From positions 62,001 through 126,000 of the forward strand of contig JAJFTF010000024.1 of NCBI GenBank assembly GCA_021373185.1: a DNA stretch of 64,000 bases, read 5' to 3'. The translations under genes and the position numbers were made by a program. The notes beneath the pieces were generated by a model. That model was not told the DNA's origin. It was given only the letters and a program-made list of their open reading frames with translations, and did no database searches. This stretch comes from Betaproteobacteria bacterium. Its GTDB lineage: Bacteria; Pseudomonadota; Gammaproteobacteria; Burkholderiales; Sulfuricellaceae. Positions 16,518 through 25,364 of this stretch are shown here, one piece after another; position 1 is the first letter of the stretch, and every line of letters begins with the position of its first letter.

Positions 16518-17029
16518 GATGCCGGGGGCTGCCCGGCAGCAGGTTACTTTATTTTGCTTGTCCAAAATAGAAGTAACCAAACAAAAAGACACCCACCCGC
16601 GCCGGCCCTGCGGGCTACCCTCGATTTTCCGCAAAGATCGGGCGGCTACGGAAACTCGCGCTATGCGCTCAGACAGCCGCAGCCGACGGCCCCCGATCTT
16701 TGCGGAAAATCGAGGCGGTGCAGAGGGGGATTAAAGCGGTTTTGTGGGCGAAGCCCAACATTGCTTTTGATGCCCTTCCCGTTGGGAAGGGCGGGTGGTT
16801 TTGTTTTGTTTTGTTTTTTGTCCCCTTGAGCCACCGCCGAGCAGCGGAGCCGATCCGGGGGATTTCGGCTGCGGCTGTCTGAGGCCAAAGGCCGAGTTTC
16901 CGCAGCCGCCCGGTTCGGCGAGCAGCGCAGGGAAGCCCGTAGGGCCGGTGGATAGGGGCGGATTTCTTTGGTTAACTTTCTTTGGCCGTTCAAAGAAAGT
17001 AACCAGCCGCCGGGCTGCCCCCGGCACCC
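16518..17029. repeat. Composite inverted-repeat element of about 510 bases
   Basis: Two copies of a roughly 170-base unit face each other. The outer ends (GATGCCGGGGGCTGCCCGGC at 16518 and the complement of GCCGGGCTGCCCCCGGCACC near 17010-17029) match over about 33 bases. Each end then holds its own hairpin (GGTTACTTT...AAGTAACC). Further in, 16634-16685 is the inverse of 16866-16917 (CTCAGACAGCCGCAGCCG at 16668-16685 against its exact complement at 16866-16883). A separate inverted pair, TCGATTTTCCGCAAAGATCG at 16621 and its complement at 16693-16712, flanks the left core. The centre has a GTTTT-rich run (16797-16820). Open frames inside look like by-products of the repeats. The rest of the gap 16414-17080 holds no gene; a short palindrome (GGTGCGCATGGCGCACC, 17037-17053) follows. 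Confidence 0.8.
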
Positions 17030-17080
17030 AATCACCGGTGCGCATGGCGCACCCTACAAGACCGACAAAACCACAAAATC

Positions 17081-17935
17081 TCAACTCGCAGCGGCGTCAG
17101 CCCCATCCTCTTCCACCACCACCTTCTCCACCAACAAACTATAAAGCCGCCGACTGTCGGCTCTCAACACGTTGAAGCGGAAACCGTCGAAATCGATCTG
17201 GTCGCCCCGCTTGGGCAAATGGCCGAATTTGCTGACTACCAGCCCGCCCACGGTATCGTATTCCTCATCGCTGAATGCGGCGCCCATGGCTTCGTTGAAG
17301 TTCGCGATCTCGGCCTGCGCCTTGATGCGGAAGCGCCCGTCCGGTGCACGGATGATGTCGTCTTCCTGGTCGTCGTAATCGAATTCATCCTCGATCTCGC
17401 CGACGATCTGTTCCAGCACGTCTTCGATGGTGACGATGCCGGACACGCCGCCGTATTCGTCCACCACGATGGCGATGTGGTTGCGGTTGCAGCGGAACTC
17501 CTTGAGCAGCACGTTGAGCCGCTTCGATTCGGGGATGAACACCGCCGGGCGCAGCATTTCTCGCACGTTGAATTCCTCGCCGGCATGGTAGCGCAGCAGG
17601 TCTTTCGCCAGCAGGATGCCGATCACATCGTCCTTGTCATTGTCGATTACCGGAAAGCGCGAGTGGGCGGTCTCGATCACGAAAGGAATGAATTTTTCCG
17701 GCGGATCGTTGATGTCCACCGCGTCCATCTGGCCGCGCGGGATCATGATGTCGCGCACCTGCATCTCGGAAACCTGAAGCACGCCTTCGATCATGGCGAG
17801 GCCATCGGAATCCAGCAAGTTGCGCTCATAGGCTTTGTGCAGCAATTCGATCAACTGTTCGCGGTCTTCCGGTTCGCGCAGCAGCAGCGTACTTAATCGT
17901 TCAAACCAGTTCGGTTTGGCAGGTTCGTCGTTCAT
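17081..17935 (-). CDS. corC: CorC/YbeX-type CBS-domain protein
   Basis: A 284-residue soluble protein with two CBS domains (about 60-185; DIMIPRGQMDAVDIND, DVIGILLAKDLLRYH, VVDEYGGVSGIVTIEDVLEQIVGEIEDEFD) and a C-terminal CorC_HlyC/transporter-associated domain (about 200-275). It is linked to magnesium/cobalt efflux and is the usual last member of the miaB-phoH-ybeY-corC unit. I chose ATG 17935, six bases after the ybeY stop and preceded by TTGAAGA; a TTG at 17944 would overlap ybeY by four bases. Confidence 0.92.
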   Translation of the reverse strand: MNDEPAKPNWFERLSTLLLREPEDREQLIELLHKAYERNLLDSDGLAMIEGVLQVSEMQVRDIMIPRGQMDAVDINDPPEKFIPFVIETAHSRFPVIDNDKDDVIGILLAKDLLRYHAGEEFNVREMLRPAVFIPESKRLNVLLKEFRCNRNHIAIVVDEYGGVSGIVTIEDVLEQIVGEIEDEFDYDDQEDDIIRAPDGRFRIKAQAEIANFNEAMGAAFSDEEYDTVGGLVVSKFGHLPKRGDQIDFDGFRFNVLRADSRRLYSLLVEKVVVEEDGADAAAS

Positions 17936-17940
17936 GTTCT

Positions 17941-18435
17941 TCAAATATCCTTGGTTTCTTGCTGATACGGGTCAGCATAACCCAGCTTCATGACAGTTTG
18001 TGTTTCCTGTGCTTCCATTTGCTGCGCCTCGGCGTCGGTTTCATGGTCGTAGCCCTGCAGGTGCAGCACGCCGTGGACGGTCAGGTGGGCATAATGTTCT
18101 TCGACGGTCTTGCCCTGCTCCGCCGCCTCGCGCGCCACCACCGGCGCGCACAGCACGATGTCGCCGGCCAGCGGTCTTGCCACGCCGGGAAAGTCCTCAT
18201 CGTAAACAAAAGTCAGCACGTTGGTGGCGTAGTCCTTGCCGCGGTAGTCGCGGTTGAGCATGCGGCCTTCTTCCTCATCGACGATGCGCAGCGCAATTTC
18301 CGCATCGCGGCACAGCGCCGCCTTCACCCAGCGCCGGAACCTGGCGCGGGTCGGCGCATCGTCCGGTTTCACGGCATATTGCACCGACAGGCTCAGTGCC
18401 GGTTGCGGGGTCGAATTTGCTGTTTTACGCGGCAT
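17941..18435 (-). CDS. ybeY: Endoribonuclease YbeY (16S rRNA maturation)
   Basis: A 164-residue zinc-dependent RNase active in 16S rRNA 3'-end processing and 70S quality control. The metal site [16 protein letters not shown] (about 116-131) carries the three His of the HxxxHxxxxxH family motif. NVLTF and GDIVLC are conserved. It starts 8 bases after the phoH stop and is followed directly by corC. Confidence 0.96.
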   Translation of the reverse strand: MPRKTANSTPQPALSLSVQYAVKPDDAPTRARFRRWVKAALCRDAEIALRIVDEEEGRMLNRDYRGKDYATNVLTFVYDEDFPGVARPLAGDIVLCAPVVAREAAEQGKTVEEHYAHLTVHGVLHLQGYDHETDAEAQQMEAQETQTVMKLGYADPYQQETKDI

Positions 18436-18443
18436 GGAATGGC

Positions 18444-19409
18444 TCAGGATTTTTTTTCATGGCGCTCATAGGCATTGACGATTTTCTGCACCAGCGGGTG
18501 GCGCACCACGTCCTCGGACTGGAAGAAAGTGAAGGCGATACCGCTGACTTTCTCCAGCACCTCTTGGGCATCGACCAGGCCGCTTTTCTGGTGGCGCGCC
18601 AGGTCGACCTGGGTGACATCGCCGGTCACGACCGCTTTGGCGCCGAAACCAATCCGGGTCAGGAACATTTTCATCTGCTCCGGCGTGGTGTTCTGCGCCT
18701 CGTCCAGGATGATGAAGGAATGGTTGAGGGTGCGGCCACGCATGTAGGCGAGCGGGGCGATTTCGATAGCGCCGCGCTCGAACAGCTTGCCCACCTTGTC
18801 GAAGCCCATCAGGTCGTAAAGCGCGTCGTACAGCGGGCGCAGATAAGGGTCGACTTTCTGCGCCAGATCGCCGGGCAGGAAGCCGAGCCGCTCGCCGGCT
18901 TCCACCGCCGGTCGCACCAGCACGATACGCTTCACCAGGTCGCGCTCCAGCGCGTCCACCGCGCTGGCTACGGCCAGATAGGTCTTGCCGGTGCCAGCCG
19001 GGCCGATGCCGAAGGTGATGTCGTGCTCCTGAATCTGGCGCAAGTACTCGTTCTGGCGCGGGGTTCGTCCGTGCAGGTCTTTCTTGCGCGTCATCAGCAC
19101 CGGCATCACAACACTCTGTCCTTGGTTAGCGTTGACCACTTCGATCAGGCCAAGCTGGACATCCTCGACGGAAAGATGATTGAGCGAGCGCTCATAAAAT
19201 TTCTTCAGCGCATCCACCGCCAGGCGCGACTGGCGCAATTCGCCGCTGACGGAAAAATGCTCGCTGCGGCGTGAAATGGTCACGTCGAGCGCGATTTCGA
19301 TCTGCTTCAGGTTCTCGTCCAGCGCGCCGCACAGATTGGCGAGCCGGGCGTTGTCCGCAGGCGTGAAAGCGACTTCCAGAGACTCTTTATTCAAAATGTC
19401 GACACCCAC
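18444..19409 (-). CDS. ybeZ: PhoH-like ATPase (YbeZ)
   Basis: A 321-residue PhoH-family P-loop NTPase. An N-terminal KH-like part (about 20-100) precedes the Walker A GPAGTGKT (about 137-144), the Walker [10 protein letters not shown] (about 233-241) and the conserved [20 protein letters not shown]. It works with YbeY in RNA/ribosome metabolism. The start is unusual: no ATG is present, and the GTG at 19409 forms the end of a palindromic repeat (19408-19497) that fills the gap to miaB. TTG 19394, with GGTGGG upstream, is an alternative. Confidence 0.93.
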   Translation of the reverse strand: MGVDILNKESLEVAFTPADNARLANLCGALDENLKQIEIALDVTISRRSEHFSVSGELRQSRLAVDALKKFYERSLNHLSVEDVQLGLIEVVNANQGQSVVMPVLMTRKKDLHGRTPRQNEYLRQIQEHDITFGIGPAGTGKTYLAVASAVDALERDLVKRIVLVRPAVEAGERLGFLPGDLAQKVDPYLRPLYDALYDLMGFDKVGKLFERGAIEIAPLAYMRGRTLNHSFIILDEAQNTTPEQMKMFLTRIGFGAKAVVTGDVTQVDLARHQKSGLVDAQEVLEKVSGIAFTFFQSEDVVRHPLVQKIVNAYERHEKKS

Positions 19410-19497
19410 CGCAAAGACGCAAAGGCGCGAAGAACATCGAAGAACAAAGTCTCAGCCTGTTTTTCTTTGCGCCTTTGCGCCTTTGCGCCTTTGCGGT
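19408..19497. repeat. Palindromic GCAAAG repeat, copy A (miaB-phoH gap)
   Basis: Arms ACCGCAAAGACGCAAAGGCG and CGCCTTTGCGCCTTTGCGGT form an imperfect inverted repeat with internal GCAAAG periodicity. It fills almost the whole gap between the miaB stop (19508) and the phoH start and is the same family as the copy at 58257-58327. Confidence 0.85.
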
Positions 19498-19507
19498 AAA
19501 AAAATAT

Positions 19508-20836
19508 TTAAAGGACAACAACTTCTCCTCGCAAGGTGTGGGTCGAAACGGCGGTGATAACGACGTTGACGAACTGCCCGATGAGGCGCGGATTGCCGAT
19601 GAAGTTGGTCACCCGGTTGTTGTCGGTGCGCCCCATCACTTCGTTTTCATCCTTTCTGGACAGTCCTTCCACCAGAATGCGCTGCACCGTGCCGACCATT
19701 TTCTGGTTGGCGGCCTGTTCCTGTTCGTCCATTTTTTGCTGCAAGAGTTTCAGCCGCTGCTGTTTCACTTCGTGCGGCGTCTCGTCGGCCAGTTCCGCCG
19801 CCGGCGTGCCGGGGCGCGAGCTGTAAATGAAGCTGTAGCCGGCGTCGAAGCCGACTTCTTCGATCAGCGTCATGGTCGCCGCGAAATCCGCATCGGTTTC
19901 GCCGGGGAAACCGATGATGAAATCGGAGGAAATCGAGATGTCCGGCCGCACCGCCCGCAGCTTGCGCGCCAGCGACTTGAACTCGAGCGCGGTATAGCCG
20001 CGCTTCATCGCCGCCAGCACGCGATCCGCACCGGACTGCACCGGCAGGTGCAGTCCGCTGGTGAGCTTGGGTATGTCGGCATAGGCGTCGATCAGGCGCT
20101 GCGAAAATTCGACCGGGTGCGAAGTGGTAAAGCGCAGCCGCTCGATGCCGGGCACCTCGGCCAGGTAATGCAGCAGGTCGGCCAGATCGGCGGTTTCGCC
20201 GTCGTGCGTATCGCCGCGATAGGCATTGACGTTCTGGCCGAGCAAGGTGACTTCCCTTACGCCTTGCTCAGCGAGCTGCACGACATCTGCAATCACGTCG
20301 TCGAACGGGCGCGACACTTCGGCGCCGCGTGTGTAGGGCACGATGCAATAGGCGCAGTATTTGCTGCAGCCTTCCATGATCGAAACGAATGCGGTTGCGC
20401 CTTCCACCTTGGCAGCCGGCAAATGGTCGAATTTTTCGATTTCAGGAAAAGACACGTCCACCTGGGCTTTGCCGCTTTGGCGCCGGGCATCGATCATCTG
20501 CGGCAGGCGGTGCAGGGTCTGCGGGCCGAATATCAAATCGACGTAGGGTGCGCGGTCGATGATGGCGCTGCCTTCCTGGCTCGCCACGCAACCGCCGACG
20601 GCGATCAGCACATCGGGGTTGCGCTGCTTCAATGGCCGCCAGCGACCAAGCTGGTGAAACACCCGTTCCTGCGCTCCTTCCCGCACCGAGCAGGTATTGA
20701 GCAGCAGGACATCGGCGTCCTCGACATTCTCCGTGATTTCCATGCCCTGCGCTGCCTTGAGCACGTCCGCCATCCGAGCCGAGTCGTACTCGTTCATCTG
20801 GCAACCGAAAGTTTTGATGAAAAGTTTTTTCGCCAC
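19508..20836 (-). CDS. miaB: tRNA-2-methylthio-N6-dimethylallyladenosine synthase MiaB
   Basis: A 442-residue methylthiotransferase that adds a methylthio group to i6A37 in tRNAs. It has the N-terminal MTTase domain with the first cluster Cys ([14 protein letters not shown]12), the radical SAM motif CSKYCAYC (about residue 150), and a C-terminal TRAM domain (about 375-440, [12 protein letters not shown]). I chose GTG 20836, where the conserved [11 protein letters not shown] begins, over an in-frame extension that overlaps the upstream gene. First enzyme of miaB-phoH-ybeY-corC. Confidence 0.96.
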   Translation of the reverse strand: MAKKLFIKTFGCQMNEYDSARMADVLKAAQGMEITENVEDADVLLLNTCSVREGAQERVFHQLGRWRPLKQRNPDVLIAVGGCVASQEGSAIIDRAPYVDLIFGPQTLHRLPQMIDARRQSGKAQVDVSFPEIEKFDHLPAAKVEGATAFVSIMEGCSKYCAYCIVPYTRGAEVSRPFDDVIADVVQLAEQGVREVTLLGQNVNAYRGDTHDGETADLADLLHYLAEVPGIERLRFTTSHPVEFSQRLIDAYADIPKLTSGLHLPVQSGADRVLAAMKRGYTALEFKSLARKLRAVRPDISISSDFIIGFPGETDADFAATMTLIEEVGFDAGYSFIYSSRPGTPAAELADETPHEVKQQRLKLLQQKMDEQEQAANQKMVGTVQRILVEGLSRKDENEVMGRTDNNRVTNFIGNPRLIGQFVNVVITAVSTHTLRGEVVVL

Positions 20837-20847
20837 GCGGATATAGC

Positions 20848-21150
20848 CTAACGTCCCATCCCCGCTTCTTCGTCCGGGGTGGGCAGCCACATCTTGAGCA
20901 GAAGACCGCCTGGATCAAGCTGGTAGTAGACCTTGCCGCTCTGCGGCATCTGGGTGGGCATGATGATGCGATTCCAGGTGTCGTATATACGCACGCCGGG
21001 CGCCAATCGATAAACGACGTCATCGATCTTCACTTCCGGGTAGACGTTGCCGTTAACCAGCCCGATTCGGACATCCGGCGGCAAGATTCTGCCCGCATGT
21101 GCGGCAAAAGTGAACAACAGGAGGGAAACGAATAAGAAATGCTTCAACAT
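20848..21150 (-). CDS. Small secreted protein of unknown function
   Basis: A 100-residue protein with a clear signal peptide ([20 protein letters not shown], cleavage near residue 19). The mature part (about 80 residues) has a compact beta-rich look ([37 protein letters not shown]). I recall similar short secreted proteins upstream of miaB in related betaproteobacteria, without a function. It ends 11 bases before the miaB start and is probably the first gene of that operon. ATG 21150 starts the signal peptide. Confidence 0.8.
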   Translation of the reverse strand: MLKHFLFVSLLLFTFAAHAGRILPPDVRIGLVNGNVYPEVKIDDVVYRLAPGVRIYDTWNRIIMPTQMPQSGKVYYQLDPGGLLLKMWLPTPDEEAGMGR

Positions 21151-21229
21151 AAAAACACGATAGCACACAACCTAAGGTACGGTCACGGTAAGCAGGTGGC
21201 AATCGTGACCAGATCGCATGAAGGGAAAT

Positions 21230-21306
21230 TGGTGGTGATAGGTGGACTTGAACCACCGACCCCAGCGTTATGAGTGCTGTGCTCTAACCAACTGAGCTAT
21301 ATCACC
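21230..21306 (-). tRNA. tRNA-Met(CAT), elongator
   Basis: Reading the minus strand, GGTGATA pairs with TATCACC in the acceptor stem, the D loop is AGCTCAGTTGGTTAGAGC, the anticodon loop is CTCATAA, and the T arm is GGTGGTTCAAGTCCACC. CCA is encoded. The overall similarity is to elongator tRNA-Met (as E. coli metT) rather than initiator tRNA (which has a C1-A72 mismatch) or the tRNA-Ile2 that shares the CAT anticodon. Confidence 0.93.
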
Positions 21307-21328
21307 AGGTTAAATCTGAAGGATGCGG

Positions 21329-21357
21329 ATTCTGACTTTTTATCGCCCGTTTGTCAA
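21329..21357 (-). promoter_or_regulatory. Strong sigma-70 promoter for tRNA-Met
   Basis: On the minus strand, TTGACA (21357-21352) and CAGAAT (21334-21329) are separated by 17 bases. The -10 lies 22 bases before the mature tRNA. Confidence 0.8.
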
Positions 21358-21417
21358 GATTGATCGACAGCCGTAAAGGAACAAAAGGCCGAAGCGCAAC
21401 TTGGAGCCTATTTCGGG

Positions 21418-21447
21418 TTGCTCATTAGTACTTGACGCGGATAGAAT
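21418..21447 (+). promoter_or_regulatory. Possible promoter for the Rossmann-fold gene
   Basis: TTGCTC and TAGAAT with an 18-base spacer lie about 55 bases before the ATG at 21501. A second -35-like TTGACG lies within the spacer. Confidence 0.4.
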
Positions 21448-21500
21448 AACAAAGCGGATGTTTATATCCTGAATTACCCACAACAACCAAGGAGGAAACA

Positions 21501-21878
21501 ATGCAAAAACAGAGGGTTGCCATCGTCGGCCTGGGCCGGGTAGGATCAGCATTTCTGGATGAGATGCTTTGCCTGACCGGAAAAGGCATCAAAGTCGCCT
21601 ATGCGGTAGAAAAGAACGACACCCCGGGGAAAAAATCCGCCGAAGCGGCGGGCGTGAAGATTTTGACGACCGACGAACTGATCGCCCTCGGCGAAGGTGT
21701 GGACATCGTTTTCGACCTCACCGGCATTCCCGAGGTTCGGAAAGAGCTGCGCGAAAAGTTTTTTGCCTCGAAGAATCAACACACCGTCATCGCACCCGAG
21801 AGCATCGCGCATTTCCTTTGGTCGATCATGAGCGACACCACGCTGCCGGTCATCGAGGGAAGAAAAACCGGGTACTAA
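21501..21878 (+). CDS. Small NAD(P)-binding Rossmann-fold protein
   Basis: A 125-residue protein that covers only a Rossmann dinucleotide-binding domain: GLGRVGSAF (about 10-18) after the first strand, an acidic residue at the end of strand two (AYAVEKND), and DIVFDLTGIPEVR typical of homoserine dehydrogenase or saccharopine-like NAD domains. No catalytic domain follows, so it may sense or carry a nucleotide or regulate a partner. A very strong site AAGGAGG precedes the ATG. It is bracketed by its own promoter and a bidirectional terminator. Confidence 0.75.
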   Translation: MQKQRVAIVGLGRVGSAFLDEMLCLTGKGIKVAYAVEKNDTPGKKSAEAAGVKILTTDELIALGEGVDIVFDLTGIPEVRKELREKFFASKNQHTVIAPESIAHFLWSIMSDTTLPVIEGRKTGY

Positions 21879-21930
21879 AACTCTCCAAGCCTTTTCTCAA
21901 TGGCAAGAAGAAGGGGCGCGGTCTAAAAAT

Positions 21931-21969
21931 GCAAAACGGGGTTGCCCATGATAGGCAACCCCGTTTTGC
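21931..21969. terminator. Bidirectional intrinsic terminator
   Basis: Sixteen-base perfect arms (21931-21946 and 21954-21969, GCAAAACGGGGTTGCC and complement) with a 7-base loop sit between the convergent Rossmann-fold and ychF genes. Confidence 0.88.
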
Positions 21970-21988
21970 GTATCCCGGCCAGAGTCCG

Positions 21989-23080
21989 TCAGACGTTGAA
22001 TCTGAAGTGCATCACGTCGCCGTCGTGCACCACGTATTCCTTGCCTTCCAAGCGCATTTTGCCGGCCTCTTTCGAGCCCTGCTCACCCTTGCAGGCGACA
22101 AAATCGTTGAAGTTGATCACCTCGGCGCGGATGAAGCCGCGTTCGAAATCGGTATGGATCGCCCCGGCAGCCTGCGGCGCGGTGTCGCCGATATGGATGG
22201 TCCAGGCGCGCACTTCCTTGACGCCGGCGGTGAAGTAGGTCTGCAAGCCGAGCAGGCGGTAAGCGGCGCGGATGACTCGGTTCAGGCCGGGCTCTTCCAG
22301 ACCCATGTCGGCGAGGAAGGCTTTCTTGTCTTCTTCTTCGAGGTCGGCAATCTCGCCTTCGATCGCGGCGCAGATCGCCACTACCGGCGCACCTTCACGC
22401 GCGGCCAGCTCGACCACCTTGTCGAGGTGCGGATTGTTGGTGAAGCCGCCCTCATCGACGTTGGCGATGTACATGGTGGGCTTCATGGTCATCAGGCACA
22501 ACGGCTTGAGCAGGGCGGCCTCTTCCTTGTCCGGATTCAGGCTGCGGGCCGGCTGGCCCTGATCCAGCGTGGCGCGCACCTTCTCCAGCAGCGCCATGGT
22601 GCGCACCGCTTCCTTGTCGCCGGACTTGGCCAGCTTGCCGGCGCGCAGCATGGCCTTCTCGACGGTTTCCAGGTCGGCCAGAGCGAGTTCGGTGTGAATC
22701 ACCTCTATGTCGGAAATCGGGTCGATCTTGCCCGCCACATGGATCACATCGACGTTCTCGAAACAGCGCACCACATGGGCGATGGCATCGGTTTCGCGGA
22801 TGTTGGCCAGAAACTTGTTGCCCAGCCCCTCGCCCTTGCTCGCCCCGGCCACCAGGCCGGCGATATCGACGAATTCCATGATCGCGTGCTGCACTTTCTG
22901 CGGCTTGACGATCTCCACCAGTTGTTCCATGCGCGGGTCGGGAATTTCCACAATGCCGACGTTCGGCTCGATGGTGCAGAAGGGATAATTCTCCGCCGCG
23001 ATACCGGCGCTGGTGATGGCGTTGAACAGAGTGGACTTGCCGACGTTGGGCAAACCGACGATACCGCATTGCAGACTCAT
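21989..23080 (-). CDS. ychF: Redox-regulated ATPase YchF (Obg-like)
   Basis: A 363-residue ribosome-associated P-loop protein of the Obg family that prefers ATP. G1 is GLPNVGKS (residues 9-16), switch regions [12 protein letters not shown] and [17 protein letters not shown] follow, then the coiled-coil insertion, and a C-terminal TGS domain (about 278-362, [15 protein letters not shown]). The ATG at 23080 is the conserved start. It lies downstream of pth and the pseudouridine synthase on the same strand; pth-ychF neighbourhood is classical. Confidence 0.97.
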   Translation of the reverse strand: MSLQCGIVGLPNVGKSTLFNAITSAGIAAENYPFCTIEPNVGIVEIPDPRMEQLVEIVKPQKVQHAIMEFVDIAGLVAGASKGEGLGNKFLANIRETDAIAHVVRCFENVDVIHVAGKIDPISDIEVIHTELALADLETVEKAMLRAGKLAKSGDKEAVRTMALLEKVRATLDQGQPARSLNPDKEEAALLKPLCLMTMKPTMYIANVDEGGFTNNPHLDKVVELAAREGAPVVAICAAIEGEIADLEEEDKKAFLADMGLEEPGLNRVIRAAYRLLGLQTYFTAGVKEVRAWTIHIGDTAPQAAGAIHTDFERGFIRAEVINFNDFVACKGEQGSKEAGKMRLEGKEYVVHDGDVMHFRFNV

Positions 23081-23140
23081 GAAAATCCTTTAAATATTAA
23101 CTAGCTGTACAAAACAAAACGCCATTATAACCCCAAGCGG

Positions 23141-23860
23141 CTACGCGCCGGACACCAGCAAGGCGCGCTGCGCCTCGTCCAGATAACACCATTCGCCCTC
23201 GGCCAGCCCCAGCGCAGCGAGCGTCAGGCCGCCGATCGCGATGCGGCACAAGGCATCGCAATGATTGCCGGCGGCGGCCAGCATGCGCTTGACCTGATGA
23301 TACTTGCCCTGCTCCAGCACGATCTCCAGCCGGTGATCGTCGAGCTGGCGGCAACTCACTGCCGCCAGCGGCGCGGGCTCGTCGTGCAACTTCACCCCAG
23401 CTAGCAAACTGGCGATCAATTCCGGCGTGACCGGATCGTGCGCGGTTGCCGCATAAATCTTCGGAATGTGCTTTTTCGGCGACGACTGGGCATGGATAAA
23501 GGGGCCGTCATCAGACATCAGCAGCATGCCGGTCGTGTCGTGGTCGAGGCGGCCCACCGGCTGCACATCGCGCCAGGCAAACTGTTCCGGCAGCAGCGTC
23601 AGGACGCCGGGGTGATGGCTGGGCTTTCTCGAACACTCGAAATTGGCCGGCTTGTTCAGCACGATGTACACGTGCTCGCGGTAATCCCAGGATTCGCCAT
23701 AAACGGCGAATTCAAGCGCATCGGTTTCAAATGCGGCGCGCGGGTCGGCAACGCTCGCGCCGGCAATCGAAACCTCGCCCGCTTCGATCAGCTTCTGGCA
23801 ACCCTTGCGGGTGCCAAAACCCTGCGATTGCAAAATCCGGTCGAGGGTCTGCTTGCTCAA
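23141..23860 (-). CDS. RsuA-family pseudouridine synthase
   Basis: A 239-residue enzyme. An S4-like RNA-binding part (about 1-60, TLDRILQSQGFGTRKGCQKLI) is followed by the catalytic domain with VGRLDHDTTGMLLMSDDG (the catalytic Asp in RLDxxTxG) and KYHQVKRMLAAAGN. The order is that of RsuA, which modifies U516 of 16S rRNA; RluE/RluF-type targets cannot be excluded. I chose the TTG at 23860, which has GAAGGA six bases upstream, over the TTG at 23884. Confidence 0.88.
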   Translation of the reverse strand: MSKQTLDRILQSQGFGTRKGCQKLIEAGEVSIAGASVADPRAAFETDALEFAVYGESWDYREHVYIVLNKPANFECSRKPSHHPGVLTLLPEQFAWRDVQPVGRLDHDTTGMLLMSDDGPFIHAQSSPKKHIPKIYAATAHDPVTPELIASLLAGVKLHDEPAPLAAVSCRQLDDHRLEIVLEQGKYHQVKRMLAAAGNHCDALCRIAIGGLTLAALGLAEGEWCYLDEAQRALLVSGA

Positions 23861-23891
23861 GAAAAGTCCTTCATCTAAAAACAACTTTTAG

Positions 23892-23986
23892 CCACGGATT
23901 ACACGGATAAAACAAATGATATTTCTTTCCCGGAAGGCAAGCAGCAGATATCCCGATAATCCGTGAACATCTGTGCTAATCCGTGG
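23892..23986. repeat. Dispersed CCACGGATT palindromic repeat (pth end)
   Basis: CCACGGATTACACGGAT at the left pairs imperfectly with ATCTGTGCTAATCCGTGG at the right, with a further AATCCGTG copy inside. It belongs to a sequence family (CACGGATTAACACGGAT) I recall from many proteobacterial genomes. Its right arm overlaps the last codons of pth. Confidence 0.8.
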
Positions 23987-24572
23987 ATAACGGCTTCGGC
24001 TTGGTGTGCAGCTTGATCATCGCCGCAGGAAAATCCCCGGACAGCAATTGCGGCAATGCGACACGGCTGGCTTCGATGGCAGACTCGATCAATTCCTGTT
24101 CGGCGCGCTGCGGCGCATTGAGCACGAAATTGACGACTGCGTCGCGGTCGCCGGGATGGCCGATTCCCAGGCGCAAACGCCAGAATTCCGGCGTGCCGAG
24201 GTGCGCGATAATGTCCTTCAGGCCGTTGTGGCCGCCGTGGCCGCCGCCCTTTTTCAGCCGCACCGTGCCCGGCGACAGATCAAGCTCGTCATGCACTACC
24301 AGTATTTCTTCCGGGGTAATTTTGTAAAATCCGGCGAGCGCGCCGACAGCGCGTCCGCTAGCATTCATGAAGGTGTCGGGTTCGAGCAGCCACAGTTCCT
24401 GAGCATTGAGCATGAGCCGGGCAGCCAGGCCATGAAACTTTTTCTCGGGTTTGAGGGTTGCCGATTTTTCAGCCGCAACGGCATCCACCCACCAGAAGCC
24501 GGCGTTATGCCGGGTGGCTTCATATTCCCGCCCGGGGTTGCCCAAACCGACGATCAGTCGAATGCCTGCCAT
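23976..24572 (-). CDS. pth: Peptidyl-tRNA hydrolase
   Basis: A 198-residue enzyme that releases peptides from prematurely dropped peptidyl-t[21 protein letters not shown] (about 9-26) carries the conserved Asn and the catalytic H22; [14 protein letters not shown] and [27 protein letters not shown] are family motifs. The last residues (LSTD) and the TAG stop come from a dispersed repeat that starts inside the gene. ATG 24572 begins the conserved part; a TTG at 24587 is possible. It follows rplY. Confidence 0.96.
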   Translation of the reverse strand: MAGIRLIVGLGNPGREYEATRHNAGFWWVDAVAAEKSATLKPEKKFHGLAARLMLNAQELWLLEPDTFMNASGRAVGALAGFYKITPEEILVVHDELDLSPGTVRLKKGGGHGGHNGLKDIIAHLGTPEFWRLRLGIGHPGDRDAVVNFVLNAPQRAEQELIESAIEASRVALPQLLSGDFPAAMIKLHTKPKPLSTD

Positions 24573-24644
24573 ATGGTCATTGCTCAAATGAAAAAGCCCG
24601 CCAAGCGAACTCGACGGGCTTGCTGTTCATGATGCCGAAACCGA

Positions 24645-25277
24645 TCAGGCTTTAGCCGCTGCTGCTGGCGCGGCTGCCTCCGCCTCCGTTGCCGCAGCTT
24701 CGATTGCGCCGCGCGGGATGGTGATCGTCGCGACAGCCAGATCTTCACCCTTGGTCAGCGGGATCAATTCGATGCCCTTGGCCAGCTTCAACTCGGACAG
24801 GTGAATCGAATGGCCAGCAGCCAGTTCGGCCAGATCGACTTCGATAAACTCGGGCAGATCCTTCGGCAAGCAGGCCACATCGACTTCGGTCATGATGTGG
24901 CTGGCGATGCCGTGAGAGAGCTTCACGCCCGGAGCGATGTCGGCATTGATGAAATGCAGCGGCACCTTGGTATGGATCTTCGCTTTCGGGTCGACGCGCT
25001 GGAAATCCGCGTGCATCACCAGAGGCCTGAAGGCGTGCATCTGGTAATCGCGCAGCAGCACCTGTTCTTTTTTACCGTCGAGGTTGAGCGTCAGAATCGA
25101 AGCGTGGAAGGACTCATTCTTCAGTTTGAAGAACATTTCCTTGTGATCCAGTTCGATTGCGACGGCATCCTTGCCGGCGCCGTAAATAACGGCGGGAATG
25201 CGACCCGTGCGACGCAGGCGGCGGCTCGCACCCGTTCCCTGGATCGTGCGCGGGGTTGCGCTGATTTCGATTTTCAT
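24645..25277 (-). CDS. rplY: 50S ribosomal protein L25 (TL5/Ctc type)
   Basis: A 210-residue 5S rRNA-binding protein of the long type: an L25 domain (about 5-92, [20 protein letters not shown]) and a C-terminal TL5/Ctc beta domain (about 100-185) ending in an Ala/Glu-rich tail. Longer than E. coli L25 (94 residues), as is normal for betaproteobacteria. It lies between prs and pth in the standard order. Confidence 0.97.
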   Translation of the reverse strand: MKIEISATPRTIQGTGASRRLRRTGRIPAVIYGAGKDAVAIELDHKEMFFKLKNESFHASILTLNLDGKKEQVLLRDYQMHAFRPLVMHADFQRVDPKAKIHTKVPLHFINADIAPGVKLSHGIASHIMTEVDVACLPKDLPEFIEVDLAELAAGHSIHLSELKLAKGIELIPLTKGEDLAVATITIPRGAIEAAATEAEAAAPAAAAKA

Positions 25278-25364
25278 GTTGAAACTCCTAAGGTTAAAAA
25301 TGCCGCCCGCGACCAGGTGGCACTCGGTTTGCGCAAAGCCGGAAGGTTCCGGCCCTGCAAAAAA

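Noticed and set aside
16471..17175. Several open frames of 60-126 codons in the repeat region
   Set aside because: They exist on both strands because the region is an inverted repeat; composition (Arg, Pro, Gly) is not protein-like.
21230..21306. tRNA-Ile2 (CAT anticodon read as lysidine)
   Set aside because: Acceptor stem, D arm and the anticodon-stem pattern fit elongator tRNA-Met better.
21569..23104. 511-codon plus-strand frame over the small Rossmann-fold gene and ychF
   Set aside because: It runs through a terminator hairpin and antisense to ychF; no family resemblance.
25338..25353. GCCGGAA/TTCCGGC hairpin between prs and rplY as terminator
   Set aside because: The stem is short and no proper T run follows on the coding strand; the genes are expected to be cotranscribed.
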